NCBI RefSeq assembly: GCF_017591435.1
Contig: NC_059278.1
Span: forward strand, 19,441,489-19,505,488
Length of the DNA: 64,000 nucleotides
Direction: 5' to 3'
Source of the DNA: Portunus trituberculatus
Lineage: Eukaryota > Arthropoda > Malacostraca > Decapoda > Portunidae
In this document: one piece after another, positions 41,238 to 54,050 of the stretch
Numbering within the stretch: position 1 is the stretch's first letter
Layout of the letters: the number at the start of each line of letters is the position of its first letter
Position numbers and translations under genes: made by a program
Notes under the pieces: generated by a model
What the model was told of the DNA's origin: nothing
The model's input: the letters and a program-made list of their open reading frames with translations, nothing else
Databases searched by the model: none

Positions 41238-42185
41238 ATGTGTTTTCCCGATTCTTCCTCCTCCCGGCCACGAGGCGCGACCGCCAGCAAAGTCTCTGAT
41301 GTGGCATTCACTGAGATGGCGGCTGTGGCAGCTTTGATGGCGTTCCTGGTGGTGGTTTTGGTGGTATTGGTGTTAGCGTACGTCATCCAGCGGCTGCTCA
41401 AGTGTAGTCGCTCTCAGGAGGGCAGGTGAGCGTGGTAAGAGAGGTTGTCTCGTGACTGTGTGTGGCAACTATGAGACTTGCGGTCATGCATGCAGAGGTG
41501 CATTAATTGTATATATGGTGTCGTAACAGTATTCATATCGGAAATGAGCTGTTTTGCAAGTTTCTTTCAGGAGTGAACCACCAAGTTTTCTGCTTCTAAT
41601 TCAATAGTCTGTAGGTACTGTGCATCGTAGTAACGCCACTAATAGAACCAAGATTATCATACACCTTAGCATAACACTGCTGCATTTCGTTTCCTTCCGA
41701 AAGAAAAAAAAAAAAAAGTGCTTGCAACAAGCTACAATTTGATCAGTGACCGCTGTGAGTCGCTGGTCGATGAATCGTATTTCCTTGCCCCTGCAGAGTG
41801 GTGACAGATCCTTCTTCCCGGCGAGCCAGGGGACGAGGCGGCCAAGGACGACCACCGGAGCTGCTGGAAGTCCATAGCCGTCGCATCAGCCTGGTCACCC
41901 CGCTCGCGGCGTTCCATGAGGCCATCCGCTGCCGCACGCCTCCGCCCCGCTACTCAGAAGTGGGCGGCTCTCTGCCCTCCTACACCTCGGCGTTCAAAGA
42001 CTTGGTGAGGCAGGTGTTACTCTCGGCTCCCGTCACAGTCCCACCTGCATGCGGGGAGGGAGGGTGGAGTACCGGTGATGCTTCAGGCCAGGCAGGGTCA
42101 TGATTGGCAGGTGTTGGTTTTACTGTCTCTTGAATGGTAGTTATTTTCTCTGTTCTCTTTTGACTTGTTCCTGTTGTGAAATAAC

Positions 42186-42235
<50 letters not shown>

Positions 42236-42453
42236 TTCTTTGCTACCTTTGAAATTGGTTATGAAAAATGTCAAAATTCCTTTCTAATTCCCAGCAGAGT
42301 GGTTCCCTGGGAGGCGGGGTGAGAGTGGTACAGGGCCTCGCTGCTGCTGACGATTCTGTCTTCCTCTCGCCGGGGACAATTTCTCCTCCTCCTCCTCCGC
42401 CTCCGCCGCCGCCGCCTTCGCCTCCCCAAGGACCGCATCGCCACCGCCTCTGA
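41238..42453 (+). CDS. Small single-pass membrane protein with PPxY and LPSY motifs
   Basis: Three exons, 41238-41425, 41797-42004 and 42295-42453, in phase; 184 aa. A start at 41316 (GAGATGG, good context, downstream of the TATA-like site) would give 158 aa. A hydrophobic span, AALMAFLVVVLVVLVLAYVI, is followed by basic residues (RLLKCSR), so the tail is probably cytoplasmic. The tail carries RTPPPRYSEV (PPxY) then GGSLPSYTSAF (LPSY), and ends in an 11-proline run and HRHRL. PPxY and LPSY-type motifs bind WW domains of Nedd4-family ubiquitin ligases. A membrane segment plus both motifs recalls Commissureless of insects and PRRG4 of vertebrates, which sort receptors to endosomes. That is analogy: no other similarity is seen and no Gla domain is present. 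Retaining intron 2 would end the protein at 42103. Confidence 0.7.
42192..42230 (+). repeat. (GA)n microsatellite
   Basis: In intron 2 of the PPxY/LPSY gene. TC arrays at 42676-42714, 42930-42989 and 43597-43638 and a GT array at 43328-43360 follow in the intergenic region. Confidence 0.85.
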
Positions 42454-42671
42454 CCACACTTGCATTTATTTGTCGTTTATTTTGTACTTTTAAACTTAGT
42501 GTGAGTACTTCAGTAATATATTCAGCACCATCGTCATAACCGTTTTTCACTCCTGACCACATTTGTATTTATTGTCCACGTGAGTCATTAGCTCAGTATG
42601 AAACAAGAAACTCATTATGTCCTTGGTACCCTTGCCCTCACCAGTATTGTATCCCTTGGTTCAGTGAATAC

Positions 42672-42718
<47 letters not shown>

Positions 42719-42929
42719 GTATTCAGAAAGTCTTTGTTCTCTCTCCGCGACTATTTTCAGCGTCCTGAGTATTAGTCAAGTTGTCAAGACTGTCCTGATA
42801 AGGATCTAAAAATATAGTCTGATTAATCTGCCTTTAGAACTGTAAAACATTCTTAAAAATCCGCATAGCTTCAACTAAAGTGTTTTCAGTTATGAAAACC
42901 GGAGGTCCAGTGCAATAGTATTTCAGAAT

Positions 42930-42993
<64 letters not shown>

Positions 42994-43324
42994 TAAGTTC
43001 TACCAGTGACGCAACTAGTAAGCAGTTTGAAGCCCATCTGATCACGTTTCAGGCCTTCCCTTGTAAGGAATGTGAAACCGCTCAGGAAAAGAACCCCTCT
43101 CCTCTGCTCTCGCCAAGGCACGCACTCTCATATCACCTCTAGACTACTATACGTGAATGAGACGAAGCACAGAACTAGGCTTATTTTTGTCAGTAAACGA
43201 GAGTGTTTTTGATACTCTCAACAATACCGATGCCATACTTCTTCATCCAAGCCATTTGTCATGAATAATGTGGAGAGATGCGCATGGGTTGTCTGAAGCA
43301 CTGTTGCCAACTCTGCGGGGTTTC

Positions 43325-43361
<37 letters not shown>

Positions 43362-43593
43362 TAGATTTCTTTTATTGGGTTATTCGTGTATTGTTACAGT
43401 ATTATATAGACAACAATCAGAACAGAGAGGAAAGCGAACATAATATTATAAAGATAAATAAAGGTTACAGCAAATTAACCTTCAACTAAACGCTGTATGT
43501 GTCTCTCTCTCTCTCTCTCTTGCTTGTACTTCGACTTGGGATGCATATTACCTTGCTATTAGAAATTCAAATATTCCTGAGTTCTATATGCAT

Positions 43594-43640
<47 letters not shown>

Positions 43641-43785
43641 GATGTAACGCCTCTCTACTGTATCTGTTGGTCAGAGTGAGGGATTAGGGAGGAAGGGGAG
43701 GCAGGGGAAGCAGCAGCAGCAGCAGCAGGAGTTGGCAGCAGCGCATGTCAGTCTCAGTTCTCAGGATCAGTTGTAAACAAACACG
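42454..43785 (+). other. Intergenic region before ARL6IP1
   Basis: No gene. It holds the 3' flank of the PPxY/LPSY gene, TC and GT arrays, a foldback repeat copy at about 42722-42925 (CTTTGTTCTCTCTCCGCGAC ... TAGCTTCAACTAAAG) and, at 43660-43785, a purine-rich (AGC)n-containing stretch that is probably the ARL6IP1 5' UTR and promoter. Confidence 0.5.
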
Positions 43786-46118
43786 ATGGAGGCCAATCCC
43801 AGCCAGGTAACGTTTTCTTTACGCCTTTATTCCTCAGCTCCACAGGTTTAATTCCTCACTCCACTACTTGGGCGAGAATCAGGGAGGTGTGGGGGTCATA
43901 TTCCAGACAGTGGTGGTGGAAAACAAGGGCTGGAAAGGGTAACGATGAGCTTGTTTTATGAGTGGTTATGAGATGGATGAAACGCCATTGAAGGTTTTTT
44001 TTTTTTTTTTTTTCTCTCAGTAACGGCTCTTTATTCATTGTACTGTCGCCTTTCTCTAGGACAAGCAATCACAGGCACTTGTAACACCGGGCTTGTGTTT
44101 TGAGTCAGCTTATGAGATGGATGAAACGCGTTTAAGTTATTGTTATTTTTTTCGGTATTTGTTCCTTATACACTGCACTGTCGCCTCTCTCTAGGACAAT
44201 CAATCTCAGGGACTTGGGGTAAATGTTGCTTTTCTCGCCCATCTCAATCAGGGAGACTTTTTTTTTCCTTTATGTGTGTGTGTCTGTGTGAGTGAAGCCT
44301 TAACCATTTCAGTACTGGGACGCATTTTTACCTTGAGTTTTTGGTGTGATTAGACGATTTTATTTGCATTATAAAGGGACTATGGAGATCAGAAGATTAA
44401 TGGCCAAAGTCTTCATTATTTGAATCCCCACATAAGTTTCAGAAGCTATGTAAAATCACCAATTAGTGAGCAGAATGAATATATGTCTTGGTACTGAAGA
44501 GGTTAAGGTCTTCACCCCTACCCTCCCTTAAAGACAGTAACCTAGCCTAACCTAACCCTCAGGAGCGGCGAGTGAAGACCCTACGACGGGAGCTGGAGGG
44601 CTGGCGGGAGGTGCTGTGTGCCCTCCACTCAGTGCTCATTTGGGAGAAGCACTTCTTCCCGGCCATCTCCGTCTCTGCTGTCACCTTCCTCTTCCTGTGA
44701 GATCTTACTTGTGTTGTTTGTTGGCTGTTAAGTGAGTGAAGGGTGTGGGCATTTGTTTCTCTAATATGGGTACTTAAGGTGCTTCTGTAGTGACAAGTAA
44801 TGCCACTTCTTGCTCGCCTTATTTCAGGATCATCTGGTACATTGAGCCGTCAATGCTCACACTGCTCTCCATCCTTGGCATCATCATTACCTTGTGTGAC
44901 TACTTGGTTCCTCAGGTCAGTCTCTTGTGTGGCCATGTATCACTAGTCAACACACTGTCACACATTACATACATATTTCAAGACATTTGCCCCAGACTTT
45001 TGGGTAACTCTATTGATCTTTAAGGGAACTGACAATCAAGTGGGTCTTTGTTTTCCTTTGCCATCTTCCCCTCTTGCATAAAAAAATAAAACACACACAT
45101 CATTAACTATGACTTTCTCCTTTGCTTTTACCCAGTAGAGACCAATAGAATTTTGTACTTTTAATGAGTGGCTACTGTTATCCATTGGGATGCTGACCAG
45201 GGCTTGTTAAATGTCTTGGGTGATGTGACTTGTACGAATAACATTACTGTCGTCATTATTGTTGCATTACTGGTGATGTTGTCCGCAGGTGGTGCCATGG
45301 GTGGTTGGTGCACACTACTGGACTGGAGCACATGAGCGAAAATATGAGCAGATCATCACCTCCATTGCCTCCCTATTCTGTCTGGCCTCCTCCATGTCAC
45401 AGACGCTCACCTCCATGAAGGAATCAAAGCCCAGAACTGTGAGTGTGTGCAGCTAACTGGTGTCAGAACCGAGTGTGTTGAGTGAACTGTGATGTATTGG
45501 TGTATGTGTCTTAATGTGCTCCCTCTGTCATTCTGTGTTTTCTTCTCATTGGCAGTACTTTGTGGTGGTGACAGGCAGCCTTCTGTTCTTTGCATGGATT
45601 GGAAGCAACATCAACAATCTCTTCCTCACATATCTCATTGGTGAGTTGTGCATGTGTAGACCAGAATATTCCAGTGCGTTGGTGGGTGTGCCCATAGCTG
45701 TGGTTAGTGCGGGAATGAGAGGGATTGGTGAATACTTCAAAGACAGAGAAGCTTTGGTGTGATTAATATTACAAGTATTCCATTGTTATCAGGCTTTGAA
45801 ATAGTCCTGAATATAAGTGCTAAAACCCTCTATGTATTGTAGTCTAATATAAGATAGTTTTGCTGATTTGTGCCTCTAATTACCTCAAAATTACTCCGTC
45901 TTTCAGTATGATATTTTTTGCTGATTTGTGTCTCTAATTACCACATAATTACTCCCTGTGTTTCAGTGGTGTTCCTGGTGCTGCTTCCTGGCCTGAAACA
46001 CCAAGGCATCATCAAGAAGTACTTTTCCACCATCATCAAAGCTGTATCCAGCATCCTGAAGGGCCCTGCTACAACCAAAGGGGAAGGCAGTGATGGGGAG
46101 TCCAAGAAGAAGGAGTGA
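43786..46118 (+). CDS. ARL6IP1: ADP-ribosylation factor-like 6-interacting protein 1 (ARL6IP1)
   Basis: Six exons: 43786-43806, 44563-44696, 44828-44915, 45289-45438, 45556-45640 and 45967-46118; 630 nt, 209 aa, the usual family length. ARL6IP1 is an ER membrane protein with reticulon-like hairpins that shapes ER tubules. Two paired hydrophobic regions lie at about residues 38-86 (FFPAISVSAVTFLFLIIWYI ... CDYLVPQVVPW) and 132-170 (YFVVVTGSLLFFAWIGSNIN ... LVLLPGLKHQGIIKKY). The C-terminus is charged, ending ESKKKE, much as in vertebrate orthologues. Family landmarks WE-x-FFP, DYLVP, NNLLLTYLI-type and LLPGL-HGI are present. ATG 43786 (ACGATGG) is a good context and gives a short MEANPSQ N-terminus. 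Confidence 0.95.
44300..44506 (+). mobile_element. TTAA MITE (piggyBac-like), copy 9
   Basis: TTAA-CCATTTCAGTACTGGGACGC to CTTGGTACTGAAGAGGTTAA, in ARL6IP1 intron 1, ending 56 bp before exon 2. Confidence 0.85.
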
Positions 46119-46191
46119 GTGTGTCTGTCTGTCTGTCTGTGCTCCATCAGCTTTGTCAATCAGACACAGATAAAGAGTTGGACCTGCTGGT

Positions 46192-46234
<43 letters not shown>

Positions 46235-49200
46235 TGGAATCTTGAAAGTGGTAAGACAGACTTTCTTTCATATGGAGGAGCAAGGAGTGTGAAGTAAGGT
46301 TTAGTGTGTGTGTGTGTGTGTGTGTGTTTGTGAGTGTGAGTGTGTATCTTCTTGAGGCTTTACTTTCATTGACAAGCAGATGTGAGGAGTAGGAGGAGTG
46401 GTTAAGTTAGCAAGAAACACTGCTGCATGGTGGAATGCAGCTCATATTTCATATAATGCTCCTAATGCAACAAATTTTGCAGTAACTTGGCTTCAGCTCC
46501 ATATTTCTTGCATTTGCACTGTATTTTTAACCTGTGGGAATCATATGCAAGAATGTTAAAGATATATGCTTTTATTTTATTCTTTTTAATTTATGCTGAC
46601 CTTATCTTTCTATGATATGCAATTGGTAGTATGCTGTGAACAAAGGCATGGTAGGATGTTGAGGCCATAGGCTGTACGAAGCACCTTTTTATTTCACTAG
46701 CAGGTCAACATTAGGAGAAGGACACTGAGAGCAACCTTTTGTTCTCCAGTGCCATTTGTTGATGTTTCCCGGTGTGCTCTATTTCTCCCAGTGAGCTTTA
46801 AAGTCTTAGGTTTGCAAGGCATTATTAGAAATACAGCAAAGTTGAAATACAGGTATAGTTTTCATGAAAGCAACATCATCTCTTGATTATGACTTCTATT
46901 ACCACAAGCACTGGTCTTCATCTCTGCAAGGAAGTGACATGTGCTGTACAGATAACTGATTGACTGTTACTGGATCAGGCAAGCTGGTGTTCAAAGGGAG
47001 AACTGAATCAGGGGTGAGGGTAGGAGTGGTGACACAGCTCTTCCCCTTAAGTTGGTTTTGTCTCAGTGGTCAGTGGCCGTGGCTGTGAAGTCATCGTATT
47101 GAGAGTATGTAAGCTTGTCTTTCTCTCTGATGGCTTGAGGTCTGTTGCCTTCATTGTATATCCATAAGGGAACAGTTATTGGGTGGAAAAAATGTATCTT
47201 GTGTCTTGGCCGGAACAGGAATAGTCAAGATAAAATGTTAGGTTTTTTATATGCATTTTCCTTGCTAATCTTTGCAATTGAGGAGTTGAAATAATTGGAT
47301 GAAATTTGTAATTTTCAATATTTTTTCTAAGATTAAGTAAGTTTCATTGAATGGTATTGGTAGCATAAAAGAAGCAAGTAGCAGGTATGGTCAGTCACTT
47401 GAGTACATCAGAACATGTGAAGCACAAATATTTTTTGATAGTGTGTGCTAAATGAAAGTGGAGTGTAGCTGTGTTTGGTCTGTCAGGGATGTATATTGTC
47501 CAGCCAAGATATACCCAAAACCAACCTTACCCACTGCAATTATGGTAGTTCCTGGATGTCAACTCTTGGAAGGTTAAGAAGAGGATAAAGAAATGGGTCT
47601 TCTCATTTGTGGCATGTGTTAAGAGCAGTAACTGTCTCCTGTTTAGCTCTGTGGCTTCCATGTTCAGAGAGGATTTTGGTGTGTAAAAAGGGCCTCACCA
47701 TGCATCTGTGTTTGCCGAGTGATTGTGTGTTGCTTCATGCCTCAGACACGAGGAAATAGTTTTGTTTTGGTGTCCAGTCTTCAGTGGATGGATAACTTTG
47801 TCACAGCAAAAGTACCATCACTCTCTCAAGAAGCATTCACTGTCAGACAGGCACAGTTGCATGGTAGTGCCTTAAGGGACCACATCTGTGAAAGCAGGTT
47901 CTCCATGTTTGTGTCATAAGATGTTGTGCTCTCTTGCTTCATGCCTTTATTGTCTTAGCCTAACAGTTTGAATCATTGTAGGTGTTCCTAGGTCTTGTTA
48001 GAGACACTTTAGATGTATAGTTTGTAAGCTATCTTCTGTTGGTACAGTAATGTGAAGTACACAAATCAGATGGCATTATGTGCAAAGCATTTTGGCAGTT
48101 CTATATTGATGTAAGCACTGGAGTAGCTGGCTAGAAGTTATTTGTATAATATGTATTCTGCAGCAATGTGAGTGAAGCTAAAGCAACCACTACCTGTGAG
48201 GCTCATCCACTCACACCTGACTCTTGTGAGGCAGTGCATTATGGGAGGCAGCCATGACAGCCAAAACATTGGCTTAGACTCAATAGAAATTAATGCTCTA
48301 ATGTTATAGATAACTGTATAGCTAACACTAATAAGTGATCGTAACACCCAAGTAAACATGGATTGGTCTTCACCAGTCTTCTAATGAATTAGAATGTACA
48401 GTGGAATGACTTTCATAATTGAGACATCATTCCATTCTGGCCAGTTGTTGAAAGGGATTTGGAGTGCCTAGATTAACTTAATCTGAGTTCTTCTCCTTGC
48501 TTGTCACAAGATGAGTAGACAAGTGTGGTGATTCAGTACAGAGGTACAAAATGCATGGTCATTGATTGTGTAGATGTGTGAATTCAAACTCCATCCTTGC
48601 TGGAGTAGATTTATCAATGATACAGAACTCATATGAGTGATTTGTAAGCCAGACTTGTAAGAAACATTCGTGGCCACCACACTTGCCCATTAATTGTGTG
48701 ACAATGCCTTAACATTGAATGATTCCTATAAACAAAATGATTCAGAATTCACAAAACTAAATAGATGCCTAGTCTTCACTGTGTCCGTGCCAAAAACTGC
48801 CCAGCTAACACAATACATGAGTGGGGGCAGGCCAGCCATGTGCAGGGATGAGCTTCAGGTTGGGTTGTTGTGCTGATCAGGTCACACAATAAGTTTATGA
48901 GTCACTGCTATAGTGTAAAGTTTTTTATATATTATTTTAGTAGCTTTATAAGACTATAGAATTGTTACCAAGATAATATTCTTTACTTGAATACTATACC
49001 TATCTTTGATGTTGATATTACAGTAAACCCGCAGTACATCAATCTATCAACGGGAAAACCACTGACAGTAAAGGCAAAGACTAAGGAAATACAGCGGTTG
49101 GATTCTTCCTGACCTCGCTCCAAACACACACACACACACATACCAAACTTTGTTTGGTATATGAGAAGAAAGTTCAGTACACCAAAATGAACCTCAAATA

Positions 49201-49808
49201 ATATTGTTTGGTAATTCAATCACTATATAAATCATACATTATATACTTTATTTTGATATAAACAAAACAACAAATCTTATGGATTGCTACACATGCATGT
49301 GTGCAGCGGTGGGTGAGTGTGGTGTGCACTCACCACCACCACCTCCACCCTACACTCCCCTTTCCCTTCCCACCCTCACTCACTCCCTGCTGCCGCCACC
49401 GCTGACCAAATGTTCTGCCTCATTTACCAAAATAAACCAGATAGACGGTCAGTGGGCCAAGCTACATTTGATGAGTGCTACATTTGACATGATAGTGTTT
49501 GATGTAACGAGGGTTTACTCTGTACTCTAGTAGATAGTGGATTTGATATATTTTATGTCAATAATGTGTATGGATGTGTGTATGTTGAATTTTGAATCAT
49601 TATTTTAAGTGTGAAAGAGCTCCAGGGATGTACTATAAGTCCACCAAGATTTAGGCATCAGTAAGACTGGCTGCTGGTCTTGTTTAAGTAAGCAGATGCC
49701 AGATGGCTGCTTTGTATGTGGCAGTGTAGTTTTTGTACTCCTGCTGCCAGTACTGCTTTCCCAGAGTATCGTATTTATGTCATTGTTTTATTATTAGGTA
49801 AGCTGCTT

Positions 49809-49859
<51 letters not shown>

Positions 49860-52560
49860 GTGTGTATAAGCAGCTTTACATGGATCTATTTCCTTATTAC
49901 GCTGTGATGGAAGTCTTTCTCCCAACCTTAAATGTTACTGTTATATTCTTGCCTTTTGTGTAGAATTATTACTTGATTTCCCGGTGTCCTGTTGTACAAA
50001 TTGTATGTAGGAACGCCTTAGGCCGGTTTATTTGTAAGATGTGAGGACACAAGATGTGTTCTTCCTCTCGTATCAGCAAATTTGTTGTTGTGTTCAGTTC
50101 CTGAGACTTAAATCTGCTTACTGTGTGCCTTAATTTAATTTTCGTCAGTATGCTATGTTTATTAAACCACCTGAAAGCTTTTGTTCACTATTGATTTACT
50201 GGTAATGATGGCAGGTCAGAGTGAAAGAGGTAGAAAAGGACATTTCAAAATTTAATTCCCTGGTGAAAGGTGCAGAAGTGCTGAGAATGTGGCTTCAGGC
50301 TCATCCTCCTTTGTTCATTTGCGTACCTTGCTGATGCCATGAGCTGTATGTATGTCTTTCTGACACTTGGAGAGGCAGCTTGTGTGTCTCTGGAGTGTGA
50401 GGTGTGCAGGCAGCTTGTGTGCTCACTTTGAACAAGAAACGAAAACCACTGTGATCTAAAGTAACTGAAAAAAAAAAAAAAAATGGATAGGGCAGACCAG
50501 CCAGCCATTTTTGCTTGTGTCCCTTACATGTATAACTTTTTTTAAGACTTTGTATATTGCTATGATACAACTTATCCTTGTGAGAAAGAAAGAGGTGTTG
50601 CTACAGTTTGTTTTCTGTGATGGTGCAGTGACCATCTTTGTTAGTGGCTGTCTGTGTGGCTTCATGAAACCATGTGGACACTTTTCAGCACATGTCCTCA
50701 TCCTAACACCAGTAGCAGTGTCCACCACACCACCACACCTCCTTTCCTCTAGCTTCAATCACCACTCCTATGTGATGCATTAGATGACTACAGGGGACAT
50801 ACTATTGTAGTAGATCTTAAGGAGTAAGCACTGTCACCCATTCCACTAATATACTTACCTTTGAAAATTCAGGGCTTCATTTATCTGGTGAAAATTATTT
50901 AAAAATTTATCCTTTATAATTATATGACTAGGCATCCTCTGGTGTATTTATATTGTATGCCACGTTTGTCTGTACCACGCTGTATGATTGTATCTTTGTA
51001 GAAGACACATTGACTCATGCATTGATGTTATTGATGTAGATTTATGTTATATTTGAGTAAACAAAAACAAGAGGTGGAGGAAAGATAGTGTCTGAAGAGG
51101 TGAGGTGAAAATGTGGATTAGTAACATCATCATAGTGGATAAAAATGATAAATGAGCAGGAAGACAGTAGGAGAGACAACTCAGACAGAAGCAGAGGAAA
51201 AATTACTATTTCCCTGTACTGTATTCCATCAAGTGATAGTCTCTGAGGAAAACCTGTATGTACTTGAAACATGAGGAAGTGACAGTACTGAAGTCTTGGG
51301 TGTGCTATCCTGCTTCCCTCCCTCACCAAAGGTCATTACATAAAAGGAAACAATCTCAGGTCACAACTATATGCACTATAAATCTGTTTAATCCTCGCAT
51401 TGAAGGCTTTATATACCCAGTGTGTTGTATCCCCAGTAAATCTGCTAACATCTAAACTCTTATCGTTTCCATCAAAGTTTAGGAACATCCAATTGAATTC
51501 CCAATCTTAACTATCTCAAAATGTATGTATTATATTACTGTCTGTCCTACCTTGGGATTATTGAGTGTTATATCCCAAATCTGCCCACTACATCACATGC
51601 AGTCTTATACATTGGAAATTCAGCCTCAATGCCACATGGTCACTATAGCAAAACCAAAATGTACTGACCCATAAGGTGAGACCGATAACCCTTACGACAC
51701 TGCCATATATCACTCTTTACTTTAAGGAAAACAGAGTAACAGTTCTTTGTTAAATGAAGAACTGTTACTCTTTTCTTTGAAGTAATGAGTGATACATGAC
51801 AGTGTCGTAAGGATTATTGGTCTCACCTTATTGGTCAACACATTTTGGTTTTGCTATAGTCAGCTTGGTGGTCCAGGGCAAGGCAGTGCATGAAGGGCCA
51901 CACCTCCCAGGCCAGACTACTGTTCCTCCACCCATATGCTATGCTGTTTTTGGCTGTGGCGGTGAGAAAGTGTCCATATTTTGCTAGTCAGTTCTTCACA
52001 GGGAGCTCTGTTCATGAAGTATATATATATTTACATCTTTTTGTAGTAAGGCAGTGGGGACAAAAGTATCTATATATATATATTTGCATCATGTATATAC
52101 TATTGCTATTTTATTTTTCCTCTTTTTTTTCACTAGTAGCTCAGTGTATTTTTCCTCCCCATGTGCATTGTGTGGGCGTGATGGTCATGTAATAAATAAA
52201 TGCATGCACTTCTGAGGGTAATACCATTGTTTTATTGTTTTCATCTTCCCTTTGTCTCTTCCTCCTCACTGCACACACTCCACGAACAGAAAAAAAAGGG
52301 AGCTGCAACAACCATTCAGGTCTGCAAGTGCCAAGAATGGAAGGAAGATGTAAATACTCAGTTACAAGCCGACCATTTAACCCTTATTCCTCTCTCTCTC
52401 TCTCTCTCTTCACTTATTATGTCTAGCTATACAGTGAACACAATAATTATATAGATGTAGGAAGTCTGGTAGACAGCCCATATATAACCATGGGTTATTG
52501 GGCATGAACTTAAAACTCTCTCTCTCTCTCTCTCTCTAGGGACAGAATATGCTGTACAAT
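46119..52560 (+). other. Long gene-free stretch after ARL6IP1
   Basis: No coding region on either strand stands out from chance. It could be partly a long ARL6IP1 3' UTR: an AATAAATAAA signal occurs at 52191 and ATTAAA near 50162. It contains GT arrays (46195-46230, 49810-49860), a purine-poor block and a near-perfect 217-bp palindrome (51643-51859). Confidence 0.45.
51643..51859. mobile_element. Near-perfect palindromic foldback MITE
   Basis: Arms of about 104 bp (51643-51747 and 51757-51859) are near-exact inverses around a loop of about 9 nt. The ends read CTATAGCAAAACCAAAATGT and ACATTTTGGTTTTGCTATAG with small differences. A TA at each end fits a TA target site, as Tc1/mariner MITEs show. 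No coding capacity. Confidence 0.75.
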
Positions 52561-52587
52561 GAATGTAACATACACACGTACATGCGC

Positions 52588-52851
52588 GCGCTCGCGTAGT
52601 GTAGTGGTTAACACACTCGGCTCACAACCGAGAAGGTTTGCGTTCGAGTTCCGGGCGCGGCGAGGCAAATGGGCTAGCCTGTTCACCTAGCAGTAAATAG
52701 GCACGGGATGTAACTCAAAGGGTTGTGGCCACACTTTCCCGGTGTGTGGAGTGTGTTGCGGTCTCAGTCCTACCCAAGATCAGTCTATGAGCTCTGAGCT
52801 CGCTCCGTAATGGGGAAGGCTGGCTGGATGACCAGCAGACGACCTTGGTGA

Positions 52852-52880
<29 letters not shown>
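52588..52880 (+). mobile_element. tRNA-derived SINE family A
   Basis: Head with A-box TAGTGTAGTGGTTAACACA, anticodon loop CTCACAA and B-box GCGTTCGAGTTCC; a 5' body deletion relative to 17669-17946; right end GACCAGCAGACGACCTTGGT; AC tail to about 52882. Confidence 0.8.
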
Positions 52881-52882
<2 letters not shown>

Positions 52883-52883
<1 letters not shown>

Positions 52884-54050
52884 GCCACGGGTGTGATGTA
52901 TGCATATTGGTGATTAACCCTTAAGTGTCACCTCCAACTGGCGACACCAGCACACAAGGCTGCTCACAAGTTTTTCTATTCATCTCGGAATGATGGAATT
53001 TTACTGCTTGCCCTTTGGTGTCAGTACTAATTGCGCCACTTAAGTAGTATTGCAGTGCACTTGTTCGCATGCACTGTAAGTTTTATTTGCTGAATTTCTT
53101 TGTTTCATTTTATTTCGGCAACATGTTCATGTATGCAAAGGGCTGGTCGATATACCATGAAGCTGTGTTATGATACAAGCATATTTATTAACAGCAACAA
53201 TGGCGAGACAAAAATAAAGTGACTCTCTATATATGTAATTTCAACAGTGGTGGTGGTGGTGGTTTAGAGTTTGGGTGTTCCAATATGGCAGCCGGCGGTA
53301 TTGTCAATTACAGGGCATAGGTACTCTATGTTTCGGTGTTTTTTCGTCTGGAACAATATCATGCCTGGACAACATGGGCGTATCATGTCCATTTTATGTT
53401 TTGAGTAAAATATTTTTGTATGTTAGCATGAATCAAGCTTATCAGATGATGCCAACCATGGAACATTCATCAGCTGATTCTATTGTTTATGCGGTCAATG
53501 AAGCCTTTTTACTGCATTGTTTCTTTTTCTTCTTTACTATTTTCGTTTATCAATAAACACCAAAAGACATATGATATCTACAAAATGTATGATGAAACTC
53601 TCAGATGTTCTGTGGTTGATAGAATGTTCGGTAATTTTCATAATCTGCTGAAAACATTAGTATGTTTATATCCTAATTTGATTTCTTGATGCACGGGAAG
53701 AATTCATACACTTCAAATTGAAGTTACTATTATTGAATATAATGTCTGAACCATGAACCACAACATCTTAAAATAATAACAGTGTTAGAATGTTAGGAAA
53801 GCAACTGTAGACGGTGATTGAGAAGGTATGGCACCTGTGTGACGGTCTTTATTGGTCAGCTGAGGTGGTGGTGGGCTGGTGGCAATCACCTTGGGGCAGC
53901 AGACATTCGCCTCTGCGCCGCACCTCATTACATTCAAAAGTCTTTATTCGAAGCTACACCCGTTTTCAAGGATATTTTTTACGGTTTTGATGATAGAACA
54001 GAGAAAACTTAGTAGTAGTAGTAGTTTAATGCCTCAAAAGCCAAATTTCT
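52883..54050. other. AT-rich stretch without a recognised gene
   Basis: No supported gene. A frame at 53275-53556 lacks any domain. A TTAACCCTTAAGTGTC sequence at 52916 resembles a TTAA-element end, but no partner end was found. A foldback fragment lies at about 53930-54000. Confidence 0.4.

Noticed and set aside
52916..52960. End of a further TTAA element (TTAACCCTTAAGTGTC)
   Set aside because: Resembles a piggyBac-like terminus, but no inverse partner end was found downstream.
53275..53556. Frame of 93 residues
   Set aside because: No domain and no splice or regulatory context; surrounding DNA is repeat debris.
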